This document shows, piece by piece, positions 26,029 through 33,909 of a stretch of 64,000 nt of DNA. A program made the translations under genes and the position numbers. The notes beneath the pieces were generated by a model. The model had not been told where the DNA came from and ran no database searches. It saw only the letters and a program-made list of their open reading frames with translations. Numbering within the stretch: the stretch's first letter is position 1; the number at the start of each line of letters is the position of its first letter. Origin of the DNA: Novosphingobium chloroacetimidivorans (GTDB taxonomy: Bacteria > Pseudomonadota > Alphaproteobacteria > Sphingomonadales > Sphingomonadaceae); the NCBI RefSeq assembly GCF_014204535.1, contig NZ_JACHLR010000010.1, forward strand, positions 113,991-177,990, written 5' to 3'.

Positions 26029-27191
26029 CCCCCTGGAACCGCGACGCCGCCCGTCTCCACCTCACGCACATGCGCCGCCGGAGATGCCCGCCGCTTTCCG
26101 AGCCAGAGGTAGAGACCGCTCACCAGGATCACGATCGTGAAGAGGTCGAGCACCGCCCAGAGTATCTTGAGCGGAACACCGCCATAGTCCCCGAAGTGGA
26201 GGGGCCGGGAGAGCGAGAGTGACTTGTTATACCACGGCATCGTGCGCGCCGTCGTGAACGCGCCCGTCTCCGCGTCGATCAGCGCCGGCGTCAGCAGGCG
26301 CTCCGTCAGCGGCGTGTCACCCTGGAAGAACACGGCATAGTGCTGCTTCGAGCTGAAGTTGCCCCCCGGGAAGCCGATGAACTGCGGGTTGTTTCCCGGA
26401 ATGGCCTTGCGCGCTTCGGCCAGGGCCTTGTCGAGGGAGACGTAGCGCAACGGCGGCACCGCCGCCTTCCCCGCATATTCGCGCGTCATCGAGGTCAGCT
26501 CGTTGCGCTGCCACAGCTTGTTGATCGGCTTCTCCAGCGTGTTGATGATGCCCGTCACGCTGACGACCGTCATCCAGGCCAACGCCACGACCCCGAGCAG
26601 GTTGTGGTAGTCGAGCCACTTCAGCCGGGTGCTCCGGGAGGTCCGGAGCGTGCCGAACGGCAGCTTGCGCATGAACGGGGCGTAGAGCACCACACCGGAC
26701 ACCAGCGCGGCGGTGAAAAGCGCCCCCATCGCTCCGAGGAAAAGCATCCCCGGCAGCCCGAGAAACATGTCCGTATGGAGCTTGAGCAGAAAGGCCATCA
26801 CACCCCGCCCCTCCTCCTTGCCAAGCAGCCTGCCGGTAGACCTGTCGAACACCTGGATCGTCATTTCCGAGCCCGGCGAGTTCGGTCGGGGTCCCGTAGT
26901 GATCGTCATCGACGGCTGGTCGTTGTCGAAGGCCATGAACAGCGGGACCTCTCCGGGCCTGGCCGCGAGCGCCTTCGCCATCATCTGATCCAGCGGCACC
27001 AGACCCGGCGCATCGCTGGAGGACCCCACACCCGGCATGCCGAAGTGCACGGTTCCCACGCCGAGGCGATCGATCTCATCGTGGAAGATCAGCGGCAGCC
27101 CGGTGACGCACAGCATCAGCAGGAACACCGTGCAGACTAGGCCGGTCCACTTGTGGACCAGATACCAGACCCGGATCGAAGAACTTGTCAT
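26025..27191 (-). CDS. PepSY-associated membrane protein, putative ferrisiderophore reductase
   Basis: This 388-residue inner-membrane protein is of the PepSY_TM family, with an N-terminal helix (VWYLVHKWTGLVCTVFLLMLCVTGLPLIF) bearing the conserved HKWTGL, helix pairs near 140-170 and 190-220 (WLDYHNLLGVVALAWMTVVSVTGIINTLE), and a C-terminal helix (LWAVLDLFTIVILVSGLYLWLGK). Paired His residues within helices may ligate haem, as in FoxB-like reductases that release iron from siderophores. The start at MTSSSIRVW is chosen over the upstream codons because a Fur-like site overlaps those. It is first gene of the iron operon. Confidence 0.85.
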   Translation of the reverse strand: MTSSSIRVWYLVHKWTGLVCTVFLLMLCVTGLPLIFHDEIDRLGVGTVHFGMPGVGSSSDAPGLVPLDQMMAKALAARPGEVPLFMAFDNDQPSMTITTGPRPNSPGSEMTIQVFDRSTGRLLGKEEGRGVMAFLLKLHTDMFLGLPGMLFLGAMGALFTAALVSGVVLYAPFMRKLPFGTLRTSRSTRLKWLDYHNLLGVVALAWMTVVSVTGIINTLEKPINKLWQRNELTSMTREYAGKAAVPPLRYVSLDKALAEARKAIPGNNPQFIGFPGGNFSSKQHYAVFFQGDTPLTERLLTPALIDAETGAFTTARTMPWYNKSLSLSRPLHFGDYGGVPLKILWAVLDLFTIVILVSGLYLWLGKRRASPAAHVREVETGGVAVPGG

Positions 27192-27212
27192 GAGAAGGAG
27201 ATGCCATAGGTT

Positions 27213-27232
27213 GCAAATGCGTCGCATTCTCA
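27213..27232 (-). promoter_or_regulatory. possible Fur box before the siderophore operon
   Basis: On the minus strand TGAGAATGCGACGCATTTGC has inverted GAATGC/GCATTT halves resembling alphaproteobacterial Fur sites. It is placed 22-41 bp upstream of the PepSY start, as expected for an iron-repressed promoter. The match is imperfect. Confidence 0.35.
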
Positions 27233-27287
27233 CGCTAGTATCTTGATGCGGAATGTCAACGTGATCGACGGGAGGTCAATGGACTGA

Positions 27288-27305
27288 AATACCCAGTTGG
27301 GTATT
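27288..27305. promoter_or_regulatory. palindrome AATACCCAGTTGGGTATT
   Basis: A perfect 8-bp inverted repeat with a 2-base centre, the best copy of the motif also seen at 6716 and 15061. It lies 97 bp from the PepSY start and 218 bp from the NmrA-like start. Confidence 0.5.
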
Positions 27306-27424
27306 CAAAGCGGTGACCCCGAGCGGCCGCACTAGTGCGGGCTGTGTGGTGGCATATCGCCGAGCCAGCCCGGTCAGCTGAGAGCATCGACGAGGCGGTA
27401 GCGCAAGACGCGGGCTGCGGCCTC

Positions 27425-27440
27425 GACCTTCGTATGGTCG
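27425..27440 (+). promoter_or_regulatory. recurrent element, copy 4
   Basis: GACCTTCGTATGGTCG lies 83 bp before the NmrA-like gene. A TATAAT hexamer 15 bp further on (27455) is an alternative -10 box. Confidence 0.5.
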
Positions 27441-27522
27441 GAACGGGACCTAGCTATAATCCAAGCGGCCCGGCCCGGCCGTTACTGAGAACGCCACGCA
27501 GTCAGAAACTGAGAGGCACGTC

Positions 27523-28284
27523 ATGCGGGTAGTCGTCATCGGAGGCACGGGCCAGATCGGTTCGAAGGTCGTCGCCAAGCTGAAGGATCTGGGCCACAAC
27601 GCCGTCGCCGCGGCACCGGACACAGGCGTCGACATCATCTCCGGCAACGGGCTTGACGACACCCTGCAGGGTGCCGACGTCGTCGTCGACGTCACCAACA
27701 AGATCACCATGGATCGCGAGGCATCCATCGGCTTCTTCGAGACCGCGGCGCGCAACATAATGGCTGCGGAGATCGCCGCGGGGGTCCGCCACCACGTCGC
27801 ATTGTCGGTCCTTCGCAGCGACCGTCTCATCGACAGCGGCTACATCGCCGGCAAGGTCGCTCAGGAGGTGCACATCCTCCAAGGTCCTATCCCATTCACC
27901 CTCGTGAGGGCGGCGCAGTTCTTCGAACTCATCCCGATGATGGTGGAGATGGGCGCCGTCGACGGCGTGGCCCGTCTGGCCGACGTGCAGTTCCAACCGA
28001 TCGCGGCCGAGGACGTCGCCGAGACGCTAGTCGAGCGCGTCCTCGCCGAACCGACGAACGGCCCATACGAGATCGCAGGGCCCCAGGTCTTCCGCATCAA
28101 CGAACTCGCCGAAAGCTACGTCCGGGAAACCGGCGGCACCGTGAAGATCGAGGCCGATCCGAACGGCACCTACTTCGGCGCCCCGTTGGCCGACGACACC
28201 CTGCTTCCGGGTCCGGACGTCCACATCCAGGCAATCACCTTCGAGGACTGGCTGGCAGGCAAGCGGATGCCCGCCGCCGCCTGA
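27523..28284 (+). CDS. NmrA-like NAD(P)-binding protein
   Basis: This 253-residue atypical SDR has the N-terminal dinucleotide motif VVVIGGTGQIGSKV and the NmrA-type pattern LVRAAQFFEL in the middle, with the C-terminal ITFEDWLAGK. Members act as quinone/NADPH sensors or reductases. A clear paralogue lies at 55800 on the opposite strand with the same architecture (ITILGGTG, FEDWL). It heads a likely operon with the cupin gene, 46 bp downstream. The recurrent element at 27425 is its probable promoter. Confidence 0.88.
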   Translation: MRVVVIGGTGQIGSKVVAKLKDLGHNAVAAAPDTGVDIISGNGLDDTLQGADVVVDVTNKITMDREASIGFFETAARNIMAAEIAAGVRHHVALSVLRSDRLIDSGYIAGKVAQEVHILQGPIPFTLVRAAQFFELIPMMVEMGAVDGVARLADVQFQPIAAEDVAETLVERVLAEPTNGPYEIAGPQVFRINELAESYVRETGGTVKIEADPNGTYFGAPLADDTLLPGPDVHIQAITFEDWLAGKRMPAAA

Positions 28285-28330
28285 GCGCGTCCGGCTCCCC
28301 CACCCTTCGTTCAAAAGAGAGGAAACATAG

Positions 28331-28759
28331 ATGCGCTTCACCCTCGCGGCACTGCTCGCGGCCGCACTCATCGCCCCGAACGCGGCGAACGCACAGACCG
28401 CCAAGGCGGCCCCTGTGCTCACCTCGATCAAGCCCGAGTTCGCCCACCAGATCACCAACATCCCCGGCAAGTCGGTGAAGACGGTGCTCGTTACCTACGC
28501 CCCGGGCGACAAGTCGCCCGCGCACACTCATGCGAAGTCGGCCTTCATCGTCGCCTACGTCCTCGAGGGCGCGATCATCAGCGGCGTGAACGGCGGCGCA
28601 CCGCAGACCTTCAAGGCCGGCGAATACTGGACGGAGAGCCCCGGCGACAAGCACGGCGTCAGCGCGAACGCAAGCAAGACCAAGCCCGCGAAGCTGCTCG
28701 CCATCTTCGTCGTGGACGACAATGACGGGCCGCTGACCGTGCCCGACGAGCACCACTGA
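28331..28759 (+). CDS. secreted cupin-domain protein
   Basis: This 142-residue protein has a cleavable signal peptide (MRFTLAALLAAALIAPNAANAQ). The single cupin barrel shows motif 1 metal ligands in YAPGDKSPAHTHAKSAFIVAYVLEG and motif 2 in WTESPGDKHGVSAN (His). The ligand set suggests a metal-binding periplasmic protein. GAGAGGAAAC precedes the ATG. It follows the NmrA-like gene and probably belongs to the same transcript. The reaction, if any, is unknown. Confidence 0.87.
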   Translation: MRFTLAALLAAALIAPNAANAQTAKAAPVLTSIKPEFAHQITNIPGKSVKTVLVTYAPGDKSPAHTHAKSAFIVAYVLEGAIISGVNGGAPQTFKAGEYWTESPGDKHGVSANASKTKPAKLLAIFVVDDNDGPLTVPDEHH

Positions 28760-28829
28760 GACCCACACCGCCGGCCACCATCCAAGCGCGGCCCCGGGCA
28801 AACATTCAACACCTCGGGGAGACGACGTG

Positions 28830-29501
28830 ATGACCGGGACCACGATGGCGTTCGCGACATCGCCGCACGAGGCGGCGGAGATGAACCACCGGATCGCGAA
28901 CAACCTCGCACTGCTGGCCTCGCTCATCGAGATCGACAGCCGCGAGATCGCCGATCCGGGCGCCATCGTCGTTCTCGAGGCCGCACGGCGCCGCATCCAT
29001 GCTATCGCGAACGTGCACCGCCGCCTCTACAAGGTCGAGGCGATCGACCGCCTCGACCTCTGCGACTTCATCGAGGATCTCTCGCGCGATCTCAGGAGCG
29101 TCTGCGAGAACGCCGGGCGGGAGCGCCGCCTCTACTTCGAGGGCACCAGCGTCTTCGTCGCGCCTGAGGAGGCGGTCGCGATCGGCATCCTCGTCGCCGA
29201 ACTCGTCAGCAACGCCTGCAAGCACGCCTATCCGGCGTCGGACGCAGGCGACGTCCGCATCCGCCTCGACGGATCTGGCGAGGGTGGCTGGTGCCTCACG
29301 GTCGAGGACGAGGGTCGCGGCTATTCGCCCGGACCATCGGGTCCGGGTTCGGGGCTCGGCTCGCGCATCATTGATGCCAGCGTCGGTCGCCTCGGTGCGA
29401 CCTGCATCTGGGAGGACGCGATGCCCGGCACGCGCTTCGTGATGCACTGCGGCCCGACGCTCGAGGCACGGCTTAGCGCCGCCCCGCAGCCGATCCTTTA
29501 G
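28830..29501 (+). CDS. minimal HisKA_2-type histidine kinase without sensor domain
   Basis: This 223-residue protein consists only of the dimerisation/phospho-acceptor region (EMNHRIANNLALLASLIEID, His20) and an HATPase domain (ILVAELVSNACKHAYPAS N-box, EDEGRGYSPGP G1, GLGSRIIDASVGRLG G2). There is no PAS, GAF, membrane or receiver domain. In alphaproteobacteria HisKA_2/HWE kinases feed PhyR-type or FixJ-like regulators. A close paralogue follows at 29667. The ATG at 28830 (one codon after a GTG) has GGGGAGA upstream. It may act as a phosphotransfer protein taking phosphate from another kinase. Confidence 0.87.
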   Translation: MTGTTMAFATSPHEAAEMNHRIANNLALLASLIEIDSREIADPGAIVVLEAARRRIHAIANVHRRLYKVEAIDRLDLCDFIEDLSRDLRSVCENAGRERRLYFEGTSVFVAPEEAVAIGILVAELVSNACKHAYPASDAGDVRIRLDGSGEGGWCLTVEDEGRGYSPGPSGPGSGLGSRIIDASVGRLGATCIWEDAMPGTRFVMHCGPTLEARLSAAPQPIL

Positions 29502-29524
29502 AAGGGACCGACAGAGGCGACGCT

Positions 29525-29540
29525 CTACCTTCGTATAGTG
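29525..29540 (+). promoter_or_regulatory. recurrent element, copy 5
   Basis: CTACCTTCGTATAGTG, followed by GGATCCCA, is a good match 126 bp before the second minimal kinase gene. Confidence 0.5.
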
Positions 29541-29666
29541 GGATCCCACCGTCTCGGCGATGCCTGCGGGGCCCCGGAACCGCTAGCCTCGCATTAGACG
29601 AGAAGCGGCCAAGGTCCTGGGAACGGATCGGCGAACCGCACGTCGCGCAGCTGCCGGAGGAAACCC

Positions 29667-30572
29667 ATGCATACCACCGCGCTCCCACCGATCGATCCCA
29701 TGTCGCAGATGGAGTCCGACCACAGGATCGCGAACAACCTAGGACTGCTTGCGGCGCTTCTGGAACTCGACGGCGGAACGGCTGAGGATGCCGGAGCCTC
29801 GGGTATGGCCGAGCTGCTCTACACGGCGCGCCGACGGATATACGCCGTCGCGAACATCCACCGTCGGCTCTACCAGACAGATCGAGTGGGCTGGATCGAC
29901 TTGGCGCGCTACCTCAATGACCTCGGCGAAGATCTCCGCACGGTGTGCCAGGATACGGGACGCAGGCGACATCTCTCCATCAGCACCGAGACACGCTACG
30001 TCTCAGCCGAACATGCCATCAGTGTGGGCATCCTCGTGGCCGAACTGGTCGGAAACGCCTGCAAGCATGCCTATCCTGACGACGAGGCAGGCGAAGTTCG
30101 AATCGCCCTCGAGAACCGGGCGTTGGGCTGGCAGCTTACAGTGGAGGATGACGGCGCGGGGTTCGCACATTCGCCGGTGCGGTCCGCCGCTCGCCTGGGA
30201 GCTCACCTGATCGACGCCTCGGCGACACGTCTAGGCGCACTCTACGCATGGCAGGATTCTATGCCGGGTACACGCTTCACCCTCTGGAAGGATGAGGCCA
30301 TCGTCAGTCGCCGTTCACGCGCGACGGCCGACGATGCGTCCTGTCGCGCTCTCGCGGCGATTGATCGGTTAGGGGGCGAACATGAATTCGCGAGGAGCCT
30401 GAGCGGCGTGAAGTCAACACAATCCGCTTCGGCGACGATACAAATCGCTGGTGCTAACCACGAAGTGACCACGGGAGAACATATTGATGCAAATGCTGCG
30501 AGCAACCGCGGTCGCGGCCGGTCTCTTAGCGCTGACCGCGTGCGCCACCGACGGAGTGAGATCCGTAACTGA
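29667..30572 (+). CDS. second minimal HisKA_2-type histidine kinase
   Basis: This is a paralogue of the kinase at 28830. It has the H-box ESDHRIANNLGLLAALLEL with His19, RRRIYAVANIHRRLY, N-box ILVAELVGNACKHAYPDD and G1 EDDGAGFAHS. After the HATPase domain, a 90-residue tail (from about residue 212) shows no domain and overlaps the next gene by 86 bp in another frame, so the tail may be non-essential or the product of a lost stop. It has its own promoter element at 29525. Like its sister it lacks a sensor domain. Confidence 0.85.
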   Translation: MHTTALPPIDPMSQMESDHRIANNLGLLAALLELDGGTAEDAGASGMAELLYTARRRIYAVANIHRRLYQTDRVGWIDLARYLNDLGEDLRTVCQDTGRRRHLSISTETRYVSAEHAISVGILVAELVGNACKHAYPDDEAGEVRIALENRALGWQLTVEDDGAGFAHSPVRSAARLGAHLIDASATRLGALYAWQDSMPGTRFTLWKDEAIVSRRSRATADDASCRALAAIDRLGGEHEFARSLSGVKSTQSASATIQIAGANHEVTTGEHIDANAASNRGRGRSLSADRVRHRRSEIRN

Positions 30573-31008
30573 TGCACCTTCCCCCAATGGGGACATCATC
30601 AGCATCGCCGTGGGCCCATGCTTCGGCTTCTGTCCGGTCTACCTGAGCGAGATCAGCCCGAGCGGCACCGTTGTCTTCGTGGGGGAACGCCACACCGCAG
30701 TGATCGGCGAGCGGCGGCGCGAAGCCGGTGCCGCCGCGTATCGCGCCCTTTCGGCGGATCTCGCAGCCTATCGCCCGGCAGATGGCGCCACGCAACGAGT
30801 GGAGTGCGATGCCGCGATCAGCGACACCAGCACCTACACCATCACGTGGCGAGCGACTGATGGCCGAGAAGCGGTCGCCACGCATCAAAGCCGTTGCTCG
30901 GGTGGACCCGGGCAGAAGCTCGACGAGGTGCTGAAGTCCGTTCCCGATCGCCTGGGGATCGCCTCATGGGCGAAGCAGATCACGCGTCCCAGCGCCTCAA
31001 GAGGCTGA
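30487..31008 (+). CDS. DUF6438-like lipoprotein
   Basis: This 173-residue protein has a type II signal peptide ending in the lipobox LTAC (MLRATAVAAGLLALTAC). The mature part has the DUF6438-type segment ISIAVGPCFGFCPVYLSEISPSGTVVF with a CxxxC pair, then ALSADLAAYRPADG and TITWRATDGRE. It is predicted to be anchored in the outer or inner membrane facing the periplasm. Its 5' end overlaps the upstream kinase by 86 bp. GGAG lies nine bases before the ATG at 30487. Function unknown. Confidence 0.8.
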   Translation: MQMLRATAVAAGLLALTACATDGVRSVTDAPSPNGDIISIAVGPCFGFCPVYLSEISPSGTVVFVGERHTAVIGERRREAGAAAYRALSADLAAYRPADGATQRVECDAAISDTSTYTITWRATDGREAVATHQSRCSGGPGQKLDEVLKSVPDRLGIASWAKQITRPSASRG

Positions 31009-31012
31009 CGCG

Positions 31013-31936
31013 TTGCCACACATCCCGGATTTTGAGGCGTGGGCGATCTTCGCCAGGGTGGCCGAGCTAGGTTCGTTCAGTCACGCGGCAGAGGATCTCG
31101 GTCTGGCGAGCACGACGGTGTCGAAGGCCATCACCCGGCTTGAGCAGCGCATGCAGACAACGCTGTTCCACCGCACGACGCGCAAACTGTCCTTGACGGA
31201 GACAGGCCGCCTGACCGTTGAGCGCGCGGCGCGCATCCTCGCCGACGGTCGCGCGATCGAGGCGGACATCGTCGAAGAGGCCGCAGTCCCGCGCGGCAAA
31301 GTCCGAGTGGCATGCGGAACCGCGTTCGGACTCGCGACCATCGTCCCAATCATACCGCAGTTCCTCAAGGACTATCCGGATATCGAGCTCGACCTCGCAC
31401 TGACGGAGGACGACGTGGACCTCATCGGATCGGGCTTCGACATCAGCATCCGCCTCGGCCAGCCACCCGACAGCTCGCTGCGCACCGTGAAGCTGATGTC
31501 GTTCGTCCGGCCGCTCGTCGCCGCGCCGTCTCTGATCGAACGATACGGCATGCCGGAGCATCCAAGCGACCTGACGCGCTATCCGGCGATCATCCCGACG
31601 AACGTGCCCTGGGGTCTGGAGTGGGAGTTCGAGCATCCCGAGCACGAGCCAGTCTCGGTCAGGATGTCGGGTCGCTACCACATCAACCATGCGGGCGCGG
31701 TCGTGCCGGCCGCCCTCGCGGGGACGGGCGTGGCGCTCCTGCCGGACTTCTTCATACTTGAGGAGCTTGCCGTTGGGACGCTCGTCCCATTACTCACCGA
31801 GTGGGCCGCCGCTCCCAAGGGCGCATACATGGTCACGCCGCCAGGCGTGGCGCGCCCTGCGCGAGTCCGTGTCCTCATCGAATGGCTTAGGAACCACTAC
31901 GCGGAGGAGCGCGCCAGAAGGGCGAGCGCCGGTTAG
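31013..31936 (+). CDS. LysR-family transcriptional regulator
   Basis: This 307-residue LTTR has the N-terminal winged helix (FARVAELGSFSHAAEDLGLASTTVSKAITRLEQRMQTTLFHRTTRKLSLTETG) and a type-2 periplasmic-binding-fold effector domain (GKVRVACGTAFGLATIVPIIPQFLKDYPDIELDLAL, VVPAALAGTGVALLPDFFI). It is most like the YafC/DmlR subgroup. The TTG start has AGAGG eight bases upstream and lies 4 bp after the lipoprotein gene. It is convergent with the Ohr-like gene at 31946, so that gene is not its classic divergent target. Confidence 0.9.
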   Translation: MPHIPDFEAWAIFARVAELGSFSHAAEDLGLASTTVSKAITRLEQRMQTTLFHRTTRKLSLTETGRLTVERAARILADGRAIEADIVEEAAVPRGKVRVACGTAFGLATIVPIIPQFLKDYPDIELDLALTEDDVDLIGSGFDISIRLGQPPDSSLRTVKLMSFVRPLVAAPSLIERYGMPEHPSDLTRYPAIIPTNVPWGLEWEFEHPEHEPVSVRMSGRYHINHAGAVVPAALAGTGVALLPDFFILEELAVGTLVPLLTEWAAAPKGAYMVTPPGVARPARVRVLIEWLRNHYAEERARRASAG

Positions 31937-31945
31937 CGTCGACGC

Positions 31946-32365
31946 TCAATCGACGTTCACCGTCGCCGAGACATGATCGCACGTCGCACGCGCGATCGGG
32001 CAGATGCGCATGGCCTCATCGACGATCCGCGTCGCCTCGCCCGCGTCAATGCATGGGATGTCCGCCGACAGCGCGACGTTGAGGTTCAGCGTCTCGCCGC
32101 CATCACTATCGACCGCGATGGTGGCGGTGACGTTGCTGTCGGGGGGGACCTTGATGCCGCGCGCCTCGGCGACCTGACGGATCGCGCCAAGAAGCGAAGC
32201 GGCGTGGGCGGCGGCGAAGAGCTGCTCCGGGTTGGTGCCGGGACCGTCGTCACCACCAAGGGCGGCCGGCGTAGAAAGCTCGACCTTCAACCGACCATCG
32301 CTGCTGGAGGCGAAACCCGACCGGCCACCAAGGGCGGTGGCTGCTGCACTGTATGACTGGCTCAT
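31946..32365 (-). CDS. Ohr/OsmC-family protein lacking the peroxidatic cysteine
   Basis: This 139-residue Ohr-like protein is clearly homologous to the one at 23010 (ALGGRSGFASSSDGRLKVELSTPAALGG, NPEQLFAAAHAAS, CPIARATCDHV). The peroxidatic Cys of YSACFLG is replaced: this copy reads HAASLLG, with Ser57 at the Cys position, while the second Cys in MRICPIARAT is kept. It should therefore not perform normal Ohr peroxidase chemistry and may bind lipid-like peroxides, sense them or be decaying. AGGAAC precedes the ATG. Its neighbours are the LysR gene and the efflux operon. Confidence 0.85.
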   Translation of the reverse strand: MSQSYSAAATALGGRSGFASSSDGRLKVELSTPAALGGDDGPGTNPEQLFAAAHAASLLGAIRQVAEARGIKVPPDSNVTATIAVDSDGGETLNLNVALSADIPCIDAGEATRIVDEAMRICPIARATCDHVSATVNVD

Positions 32366-32505
32366 GTTCGTGTTCCTGATTGGGGTGCGACCGCCCGATC
32401 AGGGGGGAGGCTTTGAGCGGCCGCATGTCCGATCTAGGGCATCCCACGGCACTCAATAACGAGCAATGTGCCACAACATTGATGCCGTAGGCGGTGCAAT
32501 ATGCC

Positions 32506-33909
32506 TCAGCGCATCACGCCTCCGCCGAGACTGCGGACGAGCGCCACGTCGAGGACGAAATTACGCGACCGGAGTGCGGCGGCGACACGGCGGCGAAGCA
32601 GGAGACGTTCCTCCACAATCAGGACGGATTGGTAGTCGGCCGCGCCTTCGGCGTAGCGGAGCTGCGCCAGTCGATAGGCGCGTTCGGTTGCCGTCAGGGC
32701 GGCATCCGCGCCTGCGACCTCGTCGGCGAGCTGCCTGCTGCTGACGGTGACGTCGGCGACCTCGCGCAGCGCCTGCGTCAGGGTCTCGTCGTACGTCGCC
32801 ACGGACAAGTCGTAGTCCGCACGTGCACCCCGGTAGTTCGCGCGGCGGCGGCCGCCGTCGAAGATCGGCAGGCTGATCGCCGGTCCAGCGGTGCCGATGT
32901 CGCTGCCGCTGTTCAGCAAGTTGCCAATGCCGAGCGACTGGAAACCGATCAGCCCTAGCAGATTCACGTTAGGATAGAACTGCGCCCTTGCGACCTTGAT
33001 CCGCTTGGCGGACGCCTCCACCCGCGATCGAGCGGCGACGATGTCAGGACGCCGCCCGAGCAGATCGGCCGAGAGGTTCGCCGGAAGGCCGAATGCCTTC
33101 AGGGCGGGCGTCACGGGGCGCTCGATCGAGATTCCGCGGTCTGGGCCCGCGCCAAGGAGCGCCGCCAGACGGTTGCGCACGAGGCCGATGGCTTCATCGG
33201 CCTGCGCCAGGTCGGAACGCGCGGCCGGCGGGCCCGCCTCGGCCTGCGCCAGATCGGCGTCGGAATCGAAGCCGTGCTGCACCCGGGCGCGGACGAGTTC
33301 GAGCGACTTCTCCCGCACCCGGAGCGTCTCCTCCAGCACGTCCCGGTCCTTGTAGAGACGGACGAGGTCGGCATAGGTCGCAGCGATGGAAGCAGACACG
33401 ACGAGCCGCGCGGCGGCAGCGTCCGCGCGCGCAGCCTCCGCATCCGAGGTCGCGGCTGCGAGGGCGGCCCGGTTCTTGCCCCAGAAGTCCAGCTCCCAGC
33501 TGAAACCGAGGCTCACGCGACCGTTGTCGTTATAGCCCCGGCGCTCCGGCGTGACTGGTATCCCGTCGTTGGTGCTGGGCTTGCTCACGGTGAGCGAGCC
33601 ATCGGCCGAGACCGAGGGAAGGAGCGCCGCGTTCGCGGCTCCCACCAGCGCTTGCGCACGGCGCAGCCGTGCCGAGGCCTGGGCCATCGTCGGGGCCTTC
33701 GCGAGCCCCTCCTCGATCAGCGAACTCAGCTGGGCGTCACCATAGGCCGTCCACCAGTCGTCGGCGGGCCAGGCCACGCCGGCCCCGGCGAACGTCTCGG
33801 CGCTGCGGTAGGTCGCGGGTGCCTTCACCTCGGGCGCGGGCCCAAGATGCGGCGGCGTGACGCAGCCCGCGAGCAGGCCTGCAATGCTCAAGGCGGTCAG
33901 CGACCTCAT
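32506..33909 (-). CDS. NodT-family outer-membrane efflux lipoprotein
   Basis: This 467-residue outer-membrane factor of the TolC/OprM class has lipoprotein signal SIAGLLAGC and two OEP repeats: DDWWTAYGDAQLSSLIEEGLAKAPTMAQASARLRRAQA and the second half from ALKAFGLPANLSADLLGRRPDIVAARSRVEASAKRIKVARAQFYPNVNLLGLIG. It forms the exit duct of a tripartite pump. The ATG at 33909 overlaps the stop of the adaptor gene by 4 bp, so the three genes EmrB-EmrA-OMF form one coupled operon on the minus strand. Confidence 0.92.
   Translation of the reverse strand: MRSLTALSIAGLLAGCVTPPHLGPAPEVKAPATYRSAETFAGAGVAWPADDWWTAYGDAQLSSLIEEGLAKAPTMAQASARLRRAQALVGAANAALLPSVSADGSLTVSKPSTNDGIPVTPERRGYNDNGRVSLGFSWELDFWGKNRAALAAATSDAEAARADAAAARLVVSASIAATYADLVRLYKDRDVLEETLRVREKSLELVRARVQHGFDSDADLAQAEAGPPAARSDLAQADEAIGLVRNRLAALLGAGPDRGISIERPVTPALKAFGLPANLSADLLGRRPDIVAARSRVEASAKRIKVARAQFYPNVNLLGLIGFQSLGIGNLLNSGSDIGTAGPAISLPIFDGGRRRANYRGARADYDLSVATYDETLTQALREVADVTVSSRQLADEVAGADAALTATERAYRLAQLRYAEGAADYQSVLIVEERLLLRRRVAAALRSRNFVLDVALVRSLGGGVMR

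Larger units (their letters stand above)
27192..27522. other. divergent intergenic region, regulatory
   Basis: This 331-bp spacer between the PepSY operon (minus) and the NmrA-like gene (plus) holds no gene. It contains a Fur-like palindrome next to the PepSY start, an ATACCC palindrome in the middle, and a recurrent promoter element near the NmrA-like gene. Confidence 0.6.
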
